Shown one piece after another: positions 36,401 through 47,700 of a stretch of 64,000 bases of DNA. Within the stretch, counting starts at the first letter, position 1; every line of letters begins with the position of its first letter. The notes under the pieces were generated by a model that saw only the letters and a program-made list of their open reading frames with translations, was not told where the DNA came from and did no database searches. A program made the translations under genes and the position numbers. The stretch is from Callaeas wilsoni (lineage: Eukaryota; Chordata; Aves; Passeriformes; Callaeidae), in the NCBI GenBank assembly GCA_013398955.1, contig VWPU01017642.1, positions 1 through 64,000 of the forward strand, written 5' to 3'.

Positions 36401-39400
36401 ATGTTCTTGTGGACTCTAAAGGGTTTTGCTCCTTCATCTTGTATTTTGAAAGAATTTCTATGGCTAATAAATAATCTATAACATAACTGGTACCATTATG
36501 CTTGTGATATTAAAGATCATATAAACACATGCATTAACTGGCTTTTAGACCTTTCTTCCTGTCTTTTTTACTTACTTTAACAGGCCGTGGTCGATGTGGC
36601 TGAGTATATCTCAAATATATTAGTCCTGCAATAGACAGACCCACGAAGAGCCAGTAGTTGAAGCAGTAGTAATTAATAAGGAGGAAAACATCTTCCACAA
36701 GGAGATAAAGCAAAGTCATTAAGCCCTAGAAATAATAAAAACAAAGACTTCTTAATGTGAAAATAAAGACAGAGTAAAATTATAAGCTGACCTGTTTCCA
36801 ACCTATTTGTATGAGCTTAGGATATCAGGTCCTTGAAAGAAGGACCCAGTCCACTCATAAATTGAGACCATTAGAGTAAGTTTTGTGCCCTGCAGGTGTG
36901 CTATACTGCTTGCACAGAAAGACCTAAGCCATCAAGAATTCAATGTTTATTTTAACAGAAGAGCAGAAAAAACTTCTGCTTTCCACATTAAAAATATGAC
37001 TGGTGGTATATTAAGAGAGTATAGATCATCTTACTAGTGCAAACAGAATCCCTGTGAGAAGAGTCTTCATAATGAGATGTAATTTTTAGTAAATTATTTG
37101 ATGTCAAACAGGATCAGTATGATAATCTATTCATAAATTATATGTAACACAGGACAATGGCAGACACCAAATAAAATGCACGCTCAAATACATGGATTAT
37201 TTATGAAAATAATTTTCATTAATTCTATAACTTATGGTTCCACAATTTTGTGTCACAAGATGTCATTTGTATAGTGACAGCAGAAAAAAGTCAACAGGGC
37301 TATGGGCATCCAATGGCAGAAATTTAATTTTAAGAGTTTGTCACTCCATTTATAACTACAGTTGTAGAACATCAGCCTACAGCTGCGTCGGAGAGATGTT
37401 CCTGACATATTCTCCTCCAGCGACACTCTGAAAGCTCACATTAAAGACTTACACAGTTCCTGTCTACACCATTACATATTTAGCCATTCTCTTTTCTCAG
37501 CAATGCTATTGTACCTCTCACTAATATTGTTTGGAGAGCATATGACCATGAATCAAGCCGTTCTCTTTCCACTAAAAAAAATCCCTCTCAGACAAAATAA
37601 CACCACTCCCACCCCCTCAATGAGTTTCAGAAGTTGCGGGCATTTGCAGAAGATGTCTCCAGGGCAGGAGAAGCCCGTGAGAAGTCCAGGGCAGAGCAGA
37701 GATGTTTTAACCGAGGTCCAAACCCCAACTGTCCCAGCCAGACATGAGGCTGGGGTGTCACTTACATTGAACAGGAGAGCAGGGACTGGTGTGAAGCACT
37801 TTACGTGAATCAAACTCAGACTGACAGGGAGGTGTCCTTCCCTGGCTCCAACATAGAAAAGCCTAAAAAAAGACTAAGGAAACTCAACCATACAGCCATG
37901 GAATTTTGCTTCCTGACATAGCAAATAAATAATTCTTTTATTACTCTGGTGTAAGTGCTGCTCTCTTCTCAAGTGGCTTTAGTTTATCAAGCAGTGCTGA
38001 TCATGAGAAGACGTCTGATTGTAACAATCTCTCCATCATAAATGAATGACTTGACATGGCAAAAATTAACAGTCACTTTTATCAAACAGTAGTAAAAGAT
38101 GCAGATTAATGATACATGATTCCTTTTCAATTATTTAAAATAAATCTTATGTTTCATACCGAGATGCTGCAATAATTGATGAGTTTAAGCCACTATAGCA
38201 AGACATGGCTACTGCTATAGGAATTATCCACTTGGCATGACTAAGGGTTTCACCTCCAAATGTCTGCAACAGAAACAAAAATAATGATGAGGCCCACTGT
38301 GTTAAGCATATGGATAATCCTGAGAAGCTCTCATGAAAACACATCATCCCAAATGTAGTGTCATAGCCCATGCTTTTTTATGACAGCCCATAATGACCTG
38401 GGAAATTAGAATTTGGAGAAGCTAATCAGCATCAAAATAAAAATGGCAGTTTAAAGTATCCTGACAAATCCCAACTGTAGTAATCCATGAATTATCATTT
38501 TACTTCTGCATAAAATATTGATAAGGTTTTAAAAAACATTTCAGTGCACACTTCTGTGTTGAAAATATTGCTGTGGTCCTGCAGTGTTAAACATTACACA
38601 CTGTACATTAGAACTATAAAAATCTGGTTCACCAGCCACCCTGACTTTCTATATCTCTTTGATGCTGGCAAAAGCATCTTTCCTATGATGTTAAGAGCAG
38701 GATTTACAGAGTATGTAAGAGGATTTTTCAAGAGCAGATTTATTGGATACATTCTTGATATGCACCTTCTAATATACTGGTACAATTACACGAAAAAAAA
38801 GTGTTTTAAGCAGCCTTCAGCATGACAGTATTTCAGCTGTTTGCCAGGCATGCTACTCGAAATTTTCCTGTAGCATCTTTTGTTTGTGTTATGTTCCACA
38901 ACTTACCACAGCCACCGCATCACTTGTGAGGAGAGCTGACATGTCCAACACTACATAGTATGCTATATTAGTCAACAAGTAAATAATAGCTACAATAGGC
39001 ATTGAAATTGCAATAGAAAGAGGTAGATTCCTGCAAAAGGAAAATGGAAAAATTATTTCATGTTATTTAAATGAGAAATACTTAAATAGAAGATTGTTCC
39101 CAGATTCAAGCATTTGTGAATGGATACCTCCATCACCTCCATCATGTCTTGTAATCCATCATTTTGAATCACGGGGTTACAAAATAACATGCAGCCATAT
39201 GTGAAACAATTCCATAAAAATCTTAGTTTGTTGCTTGTGTGTCTGCCACAAGTTTTAAAAAAAACAAACTTAAAGCATTCATACATGTAAATTTAATACA
39301 CTCTCTTTTATATGCAGCAATTTAAGAGAGCACTCAAACAATGAGATTTAAGTGCACAGATAGGGATTTTCTTGATTGTGGCATTTTTTCCTGACTCATA

Positions 39401-42400
39401 ACCTATGCATGTCCCAAGAGGAGATGGACTATATCAGCTTGAGTGGCTGATGCACACAACTCCCACAGGGCTGACATCCCTACAGAAGGGAGGAGATGAC
39501 ATCAGCCCATAAACAGTAACGCTGAAGATCACATCACAAAAACCAGAAATCTGACAGAGTCGCACTCTACTGGTGGCAAAAGATGTCTTTGAAAAATAAT
39601 TCTGTCTAACTGAAAAGAAGTAGGGAATTTTAGAGGGCTAGATGGACCTTTGCTTTTCCTTGCTTTCAGCAGGGTTTTGTTTTCCTTCTTTAAAAATTGT
39701 AGTCTGAAGTGTAAGATGTAAAATACATATAAACAGGTAAATGATTCATTAGTGTGATACAACTGATGAATGAGCACAATAATCAGAAAGAGTTCTCCTA
39801 CTTATTCCTTCATTTGAAAAGAATAAGGGTTTTGCAGAGAAAATAATTTTACTAATTTCCAATCAGAAACAAATACAGGGTGGCTTGTCCTGCCATCACC
39901 TGCCAGTGATTCAAAGGAAGAGCATGTGTTTACCTCTCAGGATTCTGCATTTCCTCGGTGACATAGTTGAGCGTGTCCCATCCTGAGTAGGAGAAGAGGG
40001 CAGAGTAGAGAGCCAGGGCGATCATCCCTGGGTTTGTCGCCGAGCCCTCGAACGGAGCTCTCAGGTTTTCCGTTTCCCCTGTACAAATGGCAGGTGCCAA
40101 TTGCCTGTTACATTTCAAGGATTGCAACTTAGAAGGGCACTACACCTGAAGTGTCAGCTAACCAAAAGGAAATAACCCCCCACTGCATCCAGGTCTCATT
40201 AATGTATATAAAAGTGCACAGCTTGCATTGTTACTTAACAAATGGGAGAGTTTCAGTCAGATGTTGAGACAGCTACACTTGCACAGGGAGAAAACAGAAC
40301 ACATTTTCCCACTTTTTTTTTAGGTGTAATTTGGACTTCTGTAATTCTACCAGAATTCGCAGAGTCCTCTTCTGGCATTACTGCCAAGCCTACCAAAGGA
40401 AGGAGCCGTTCCGAGGGCATGCAGTACCCTGTCAGCCAGCATGAGGTACTTGGCAAACCCAGTTTCAGTTCCTGAATTTCTCTTACATTTCTTCCCAATA
40501 GCTGTGCTTTTATTTTCACCAGATGAATTAGTGGCCGCTAGAGGGGGACCTCCTTTAGGCATGGTTTTCAGTGGGTTGCTCTGACCCACAAGGGTGTTCC
40601 CCAAAAACTAAGAGACAAGACTTAAAAATCTTTCCTTTCAAAATTCTGCTGTGGTTTAGCTCCATCAGTTGAGATGACAACCTGCAGAATGCTGCAAAAT
40701 AGGTGAAATGTTAATGAAACTGCATAAACCTTCACTGCCATCCTGGAAAGGGGAAGAAAGGCCTTACTGAGTTTGCAGAAGGAAAGTCTGCTATCTAATG
40801 CAAATTGAAGTGGGTTAAGTATTAAAGGAAGACAAAAACATGATGAAACCTCAATTAGGAAAGAAAAGAATGTCTTTTTTGTAAAATGAAAGCACTGATT
40901 CAACTAAGGAGTTTGTAGATACCACAAAAGCAATTCAATCATCAAAGAGAAGGAGACTGTGCGAACCAAAGAAAAGCTATGAGAGATGCACATACTTTGG
41001 AGAAGAAAATGGTTGGAAGGTAAAACAAAGAAAAATCCAAAATTATCAAGAAAGGTTTTCTGGTATTTTTTTGCTAAAGACAGGTCATATTCAAAATCAG
41101 ACATATTCAGAGTTTTAATACAAGAAGTCTATCCAAGCACATTAGAAAGAATACGGCAGAGCTAAAACATCATAACTGTTCTTTTCATTAAAACAGCTGC
41201 TGAGTTTAAAAGAGTCATTGACCTGATCATAGCTTCCTCCAGAAGTCTACATCGTTCCTCCTCCCAGTCCTTCCTGTATTTAAGTGCTCGGTTCTGCTTA
41301 AACAAAGCAGAGATGAGGCCTTTACCACCAGTAAAAGCTCTCAGCATTTTGCGTTCCTCACCATAACGTTTCCTCTGTGCTGTAACCCTCCCTGACCCCA
41401 CAGAGCAATGCAGAGGAAACAAAGTGGGCTGTATGTGGGACCAGAGGGAGCAGCCCCCGGGGTCCAACAGCACACCAGTGAGTGGGAAAGGAGTTTTGAA
41501 GGAGGCAGTTTGAAAGCAGGGGCAACGCTGCTAGAGGGGTGACATCACAGAATCCCACCTTTGCAAAACTGTAGCAGTTTTATGAGGGGAACTCCTTTAT
41601 GCAACTGTGACCCTTAAGCAATGCTTCTTCTTGGAATCTTCACGTCCCTGCCCTTAGAACTGTGTTTGGTTGTCTGGGTTTCTTTAGACTTCAACCAGCT
41701 GGTGACAACTGACATGCAGACATAATGACTAAACAAAAATCTTTCTTAAAGTCGGGTGTAGTTTTACAGTGTAACACCTGATGCAACTGCAGACAAAGAA
41801 AGGAGGAGGCCAGCAAACATGGAAAAGAAAGCATGCTTGTTAAGTTTTATAAGCTCATTTAGCAAGAGAAAAAGATAATTCCTAAATGGAAGAGGGGAAA
41901 CCATCTTTATTTCAACTGACTAAAGATAAAATGGCTATGCAAGTTAAGAATTTCAAAGTAAATGAAAATGGAAAAACCTTAGTAATCCAAGCAGCAGAGC
42001 TAGAACTGGAAGAGATGTCACTGTCCAGAGGCCCAAATTAATAAAATCAAATCTATTGCCATATGGAAAGTTCTGAGGTAGCACCAGAACAAACTACTCT
42101 CCAGCTTTTCAGTGTGTTCAGGTCAGCCTGGTTATTGCTGGCAGGACGTGGCTCATCTGCTCTGTGACGCCTTACAATAACTCCATACCACAGTGATTCA
42201 CAGAACTGCACTGCTACAGTCTTCTCCTTTGTTTCTAGGAATAAACATGCCCTCCCACAAATCCCACCTATGATTTACCCTCTCTGGTCGCCTTCTGGGC
42301 AGGGAGCTGTGGCTGGGGGGTGGTGCTGGTGGGGTGAGGTGGGGGCAGAATGGTGGTGGGGGGAACTGTGGGGAGCAATTCAATTTCTCTTTCCCTGTCC

Positions 42401-44759
42401 TGTTATAGGACAGGTAGAAATGCATGAGTCAGGAACCGAGGTTGACTTCAAACTAGTCAGCAGTAAAGTGATGTTAATTCAGCTGCTAGTTGATATTCAG
42501 ACCAAGCAGCACAGGACTTGGCCTGAATAATTAATCTCCTATTGCTTAACAAGCCATAAAATACATCTGATCTTCCTATGGGAGACCTTTTTTTTCCCCC
42601 CCAGAATAAACAACACTTCATATGTAAGTCTTAAGAATCTCCCTACCTGGATTTTGAAACTCATATATAGCTCATTTCATAGAATTTAGGTAAATGAAAA
42701 TTATTCTTACCTTTACCAATTTTGTAAAGGCCAACAGATATCACCAAGATAAGAGCCATAACTTTTGCATATGTGAAAACATCTTGCACACGGGTACCCC
42801 ACTTTACATTAACACAATTAATAAATGTTAAGGAACCTGCAGAGAAAAAGCATATTCATGAAAGAACCACTGGATGTTTAACATCACTTAAGTCATATTT
42901 CAAGCCCATCTTTCCAGATACCACTCCTCTTTTAAGGAGTAAAACTGAATCAAATTTCATCACTTCAGGACCACCCAGATTTATTAACACGAAATACCTG
43001 GTTTAAAACTTACACAATGGTTTTCTGAAGAATACTGTTTTCATGACAGCAGGTAAGACAAAACACATCAGTTTTTGAATTTTAGGACTAACTCCTTCTC
43101 CTTTTAAATAATATTTAAATTTTATTAAACTCAACAAGAGTTGTTTACATGCAAAGATAGTATTTCTTTATATCCTGTATATCACAGATTTCTTCATGCT
43201 GAGTTAAGCTCTAGTTTCGGTACAGAATAAGGACAACTTCTGCACAAAAATAGTCTGCATGGTGTGGACAAGATACTGAATTGAGCCAGGCCTGAATGCT
43301 GTTACTCTGTGCTCATGGCTTAGAAGTGGTGCCATTCACATTTTGGCCCTCAGTCTGAAGACTGCATAGCACTTACTTACAGAGTCCTGTCAAGTCCCAG
43401 TTTTGACAGAACCTAACAAAAATAACCAAGTAGTTGGTTGCAGAGAGTGGGTGGGATTAACCAGTGTTTCTTTCCTCCTCTTGCTATGTTCTCTGCAGTC
43501 AGGTTTGTCCCTTGGCTGGGAGCAGGTCCAGCCAGGGGCTGAGCCATGTGCTCATCTGCTCTCACTCTAGCACACACTCATGGCATCACAGGCAACTTCT
43601 CCCTCTTGCAATCCCATGATTCAAAACAGAGATAGATGAGGAAAGGTAACAGTATGCATTGGTACCTGGTATGAAGCCTCTCTTCCCCAGCTGCTGGGGA
43701 AGAGAGCAGAACAAATGTGGCATGGTGACCTAGAGTGCTCTCAAGCATGGATCAAAGTGGGCTATTTCTTATCTAGAGGTCTTGTTGGTCTTTGCTTCTG
43801 TTTCCTTGACCTTCCTATAATCTATACTTCAGTTTTGAAAGGAAGAAAAAGGCGTTTGTAATGCTCAAAATGAAAATAATTTAGAAATCATTCTATATAG
43901 TAAGAGCACTAGCATGCAACCACACATGCTCAAAGAACTTCTTGCCTTCATTTTCATAAATTAATTTGTGCATGTGACAGTGTCCTATCATCCAGTTAGG
44001 CCAGTGAACCATAGACATACATGTATCTTTAATCAGCAGTCAAAATTTCTCCCTGCCGAATTGTTGTAATTCTCCTCTCCCCTCTAGTAATCCCAGCCCC
44101 AAACACAATACATCTGAATAAAAGATTACTAGTTCCAAAGAACATGTTTTAGACAGGTAACAATTATTTTCACAGAATGCAAAGAAATAGAAATTTAGAA
44201 AAACCTCCTCTGGCCACGTACAATTACAGTCCTTAACTTCTAGCAATCGCTACTTACATATACATGCAGCTGCAATCAACCTGACTGCATCATACGGCGG
44301 TTCACAGTGGGGAAAAACTGGCTGAACAATATAGTTAGCGAAAGTGATTGCTATCACTGCCTGAGTTGTTGGTTCGATAATTAGCAAGGAAGACCAGAGT
44401 CTGATGAAGGCCACAAAGGTCCCAAATGCCTCCAGGATATAGGCATAACTGCCTCCAGATTTCATGATGGATGTTCCCAGTTCAACGTAGCACAAAGCTC
44501 CAAACAGGGAAAAAATCCCGCCAAGCGCCCAGAGGACTAGCGAGAGTCCATAGGAAGCACTGTACATTAGAACACCTCTGGGTGATACAAATATCCCAGA
44601 GCCAATCATGTTCCCTACAATTAAAGAAACTCCATTTAGTAATGTGATTTCTTTTTTCATCTGCATTTTTTCACTTGTGTCTGCCATATTGTCCGTTTCA
44701 GCTTCTGCATTCCTAGTTCTGGATTTTTTATTGCAGCATTTTTGCCAAGGGGTTGGCAT
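33349..44759 (-). CDS. y+LAT-family amino-acid transporter light chain (SLC7A6/SLC7A7-like), complete 9-exon coding gene
   Basis: Nine minus-strand coding exons (44759-44258, 42836-42711, 40078-39934, 39030-38907, 38263-38160, 37862-37766, 36725-36576, 34338-34155, 33440-33349) join in phase at consensus GT-AG sites into 1,524 nt, or 507 residues. Human SLC7A7 and SLC7A6 are 511 and 515 residues. The APC-superfamily signature GNMIGSGIF is at residues 49-57, and Cys152, the position that disulphide-bonds to the heavy chain SLC3A2/4F2hc in this family, is present. y+LAT proteins sit in the plasma membrane (12 predicted helices) and exchange cationic amino acids for neutral amino acids plus Na+. 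The [10 protein letters not shown] start, DPPY-like EPPY loop and GVYLP tail segment look nearer SLC7A6 (y+LAT2) than SLC7A7. Its position between OSGIN2 and RIPK2 is unlike either human gene, so I leave the symbol blank. I see no disabling change. Confidence 0.93.
34155..34338 (-). CDS. Transporter exon 8 of coding set (residues 417-477)
   Basis: 184 bp after a GGTCTCCACAG acceptor whose pyrimidine tract is 18 consecutive T (34,350-34,367), ending at GTAAGC. It encodes [19 protein letters not shown], then [19 protein letters not shown] and YYLGVYLP, the last helices of the transporter. Confidence 0.95.
34350..34367. repeat. A18/T18 homopolymer in an acceptor tract
   Basis: Eighteen consecutive A on the plus strand, 12 bases outside exon 8, forming its polypyrimidine tract as T18 on the sense strand. 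Confidence 0.95.
34835..35250 (+). mobile_element. CR1 LINE 3' fragment, intronic and antisense to the transporter
   Basis: About 415 bp of well-preserved CR1 3' sequence, from the 'GTTGAGAATTTGGGGCTGTT' region through 'AGACACTGGAACAGGTCGTC' and 'GTCCCTGACCGTGGCAGGGA' to 'TTTAAGGTCTC'. It ends with a degenerate terminal repeat. It sits in the intron between transporter exons 8 and 7. Confidence 0.9.
36576..36725 (-). CDS. Transporter exon 7 of coding set (residues 367-416)
   Basis: 150 bp, TTTCTAG acceptor and GTAAGT donor. It encodes [32 protein letters not shown] and the loop PHRPRPVK, aligned with LINYFSFSYWFFVGLS and RPRPLK of human SLC7A6. Confidence 0.95.
37766..37862 (-). CDS. Transporter exon 6 of coding set (residues 334-366)
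   Basis: 97 bp, TTTTTTTAG acceptor and GTAAGT donor. It encodes [12 protein letters not shown] and then [15 protein letters not shown], the conserved SREGHLP cytoplasmic loop and the next helix start. Confidence 0.95.
38160..38263 (-). CDS. Transporter exon 5 of coding set (residues 300-333)
   Basis: 104 bp, TGTTGCAG acceptor and GTATGA donor. It encodes TFGGE...[18 protein letters not shown] and IIAASR. Family members usually have SCFGGLNAS here, so Tyr-Ser replaces Phe-Gly. Confidence 0.93.
38907..39030 (-). CDS. Transporter exon 4 of coding set (residues 258-299)
   Basis: 124 bp, TTTTGCAG acceptor and GTAAGT donor. It encodes [19 protein letters not shown] and ends SDAVAV, matching the aligned segment of human y+LAT proteins closely. 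Confidence 0.95.
39934..40078 (-). CDS. Transporter exon 3 of coding set (residues 210-257)
   Basis: 145 bp after a TTTGTACAG acceptor, ending in a Glu-Arg codon split by GTAAAC. It encodes the family hallmark [20 protein letters not shown]. The preceding extracellular loop ([19 protein letters not shown]) is more diverged from SLC7A6/7 than the rest, and the exon is GC-richer than its flanks. Confidence 0.95.
42315..42373 (+). repeat. G-rich tract, possible G-quadruplex
   Basis: Five runs of four to six G, plus several GG, occur within 59 bases in the long intron between transporter exons 3 and 2. The G-rich strand is the plus strand, so it is C-rich in the transcript. Confidence 0.7.
42711..42836 (-). 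CDS. Transporter exon 2 of coding set (residues 168-209)
   Basis: 126 bp between CTCTGCAG and GTAAGA. It encodes [13 protein letters not shown]...[10 protein letters not shown], the strongly conserved y+LAT helix 4/5 segment. Joins phase 1 to phase 1. Confidence 0.95.
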
Positions 44760-44775
44760 CTTCAAATCACATTAC
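44258..44775 (-). CDS. Transporter exon with start codon (residues 1-167)
   Basis: The exon begins after a pyrimidine-rich acceptor (CTTGTTTTCAG, AG at 44777-44776), giving 16 bases of 5' UTR before the ATG at 44759-44757. A further upstream 5' UTR exon must therefore exist. The open frame extends two codons higher only through a TTG, so the ATG is preferred. The exon encodes the charged N-terminal tail, the first helices with the unwound GSGIF motif (53-57), and Cys152 in the loop after helix 3. It ends one base into a Cys codon at a perfect GTAAGT donor. Confidence 0.95.
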
Positions 44776-47700
44776 CTGAAAACAAGAGGAGAGAACATCT
44801 TTTGTAATGTATATGGCATCAGAGACAGGGATACAATAATTAACACACAAGGCATAAATGGTACAAAAAACAACTATTTTGCCTGCTTTTACCTTGCAGT
44901 CCAGGACCTAGTGAATTTTCTTAACTTTCACAGTTGCATAACTTTTCAATGGATAAATATGAGGCCACTGTCCTTGGTTATAGATTCTGAAGCTTTTGTT
45001 AACTCTCAGTTCACTATTATTATTTGTCTTGAATTGTAATTCTACATTATGTTACTGAAAATATTTTAAGGAAGAAGGAGACACTGTATCCCTGGAAACA
45101 TGTTCTAATACAGCTGGAGTGTCCTCTACAAGAATAACTCTTCCTAAAATTTGTTCTTATCCTGAAAGATTTTTATTTCATTATTATTTATTTCATCAAA
45201 TGACATTCACTTGAAAACTGTTCTGCTGGGCAATACCAGAGAAAAGACAGAAAAAATCCTCAGAACCTCTAATCTTACAAGGTAAATGTTAATATGAGGG
45301 TAAAAAAAGAGTTTTACGGCTCCTAGAGATGAGATTGCTGCTGCAGTGAATGATGCAGCTTGGTTAGCTATTAACCTCACTTGACTTCTCAGGAGAAGCC
45401 ACTAACATTCACAGGGATTGAGTCTGGAACACTCTGTCCCTGGAACACTTCCGTATAATAGAGTCCGACAAAACATGCCTGTAAAAGCATCTCCCTCTGG
45501 TGCTTGCAGGACAAGATCCAAGTGTGCTGGGGGCTGGGAAAACGACCTAACTGCACAGCTACATGGATCAATTGGCCTTGTGCAGCTCTGGGGCTGAGGT
45601 CCCTGGGGATGAGGAACCCAGGACTGCAGTGACTTTCTCAGTTCTTGGGTCCTGTTGATGTATAAGGGTGTTTAGACCAACTGCTAATTTTTGGTACCTA
45701 CCTCAAAAGACATTTGTTTCTCCTTTCCTTCCCCCCTCCACACACAGTCTAAGGCACTTCTAAAGATAACTTCCTCAAAATCCTATGACCTAGATTCCAG
45801 TTCCCTGAGTAGAACAAAGTTCATCCATGCAACACTGGCAAAACCCATTTGATTACAGATGTTTACACATTACATTTACACATTACATATGATTCACAAA
45901 TTTATGTTGTTAAAACGTGGGTCAATGGCCAGTTTAAAACAATCTGCCCTCCCCAAACCTCCTGAAAGGTTTGCTTTCCTTTGTAAAGTATGACTGTTTT
46001 AGCAACCATGAATATATTATAATACTGTGTGCTCCTTCCCAGCTTTTTTGATGCAACTCACTTTCCTAATTGATCAAATAGCAAATGAGGCCTGATGAGT
46101 ACAAAAATTAAAAGATGCCAAATTCTCTTTAAAGATTAAATGCTTTTCTCATCCCAATGGCACTTTCTCTAACCACAGGAACACTGTGGGAACACTGGAA
46201 TAAAGTTGAATATTAACTCTTGTCAAAAGTGTCCAAGCATGACTGCAGTGTCCCATTTTTTTTTCTGACCTCCTCCTCACACACGCAAGTGACTCCTCTT
46301 ACTTCTCATGTCATCCCTCTATGAATAAAAAACATCCCTGGTTTGCAGGGAGAAATTTCATGCATCCAATATACCATTCATATATCTTCCTTTAAATTCC
46401 TGATAAACCTTACCCGTTTCCTTCTGTGTGACAGAAAGGAGGAAAAAGCTACCCTCCCGAACCCAAAATACAGGCCAATACTTCCAGAACCTCCTGTCTC
46501 CATTTCTGTTCTCGATGGCTATGTGAAATATTGGCAGAAACCCCTCCTATGATGGCAGCTATGTGGAGAGCTCATCATGATAGTAGCATGCTAAAAATCT
46601 GGGAATAATTCTGTATTAATACTACTTTTTCAGCTTAGCTGGTTTAAAATCATGTTGTGCTTTTTATGCGTGATCTACGATTCTTAATGTTTTTTTTTTA
46701 TTTTTCAGATTTTTAAATGCTAGCTCTGACTGTGAGCTGATATGCACAAATATTTCAGTCAGCACAGTTCAAAGGGTCTGGGAATTTAAAATGCAGTTGT
46801 TACCCAGGTGATGTGCATGTGGAGCTATGCAAGCAGTGATCAAACCCAGTGACTATCACTTTTCCTGAAATGAAGTCTCACTATAAGTAAGATACAGTTA
46901 TTTTCCTGTAAAAAAGAATACATCAAGTAATTGGTAGGTACAAGTAACTTGCATACGTGGTATCAAACCTGAACTTTGATGTCTAGTACAAATGGCCTGG
47001 TAGCTAAAGGGAATTTGATAATTTAAACTGGCAATGCTACTGAAGTCTAGTAGCACTTTTACAATCTGCAGCTTTCAGGAAAACACAAAGGTAAAGATTA
47101 AATTATTTTCTTAAGTAACACAGTGTTTTGCATATTTTTCTCTTATCTCTTGTGCTACCAAAAGATTATTTCCGGTTTCTAAAAATGTGTAACCAGAGCT
47201 GTGTAGGGAAGTATTTCTTCCATAAATAAGTGACTGAGGATGAAACCATTATGAAAGAAAAACAATTATAAGAAACAGTTCAAAATGCAGTACTTTGAGA
47301 GATGTCACATAAGAAAAACCTTTACCCAGACCCTCAAATAAGTCCACAAATAGGTATGGCATGAGAATCAAAGGGTAAGAGATTCAGTTTCCATAACTAA
47401 GAAGTGCAGCTTCACCATAATTAATTTATATCACCTGAAAGTAGAAATTTTTGAACAAAATATTTTAAACAGCTTCTGCCTGTCCTTCTCCACCAAGACA
47501 GGAGTAGCATTTCCAGCAGCTTTGACAGTATACTGACTTCATTCACTGCCACCACAATGTTGAAGCAGTTACTGATTTCTTTATTCAGGGCTATGTCTTT
47601 CTTAAATAAACAAGATTCACTGAGTCGTGACTCATGCTTGTTCTCAGCAAAGTATTCATGCTATTAAGAAAATTAGTGGAATATAGGAAATAGTCTCCTG

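Noticed and set aside
44763..44765. Transporter start two codons upstream of the ATG
   Set aside because: The codon there is TTG. The ATG at 44759-44757 is the natural start in a vertebrate gene.
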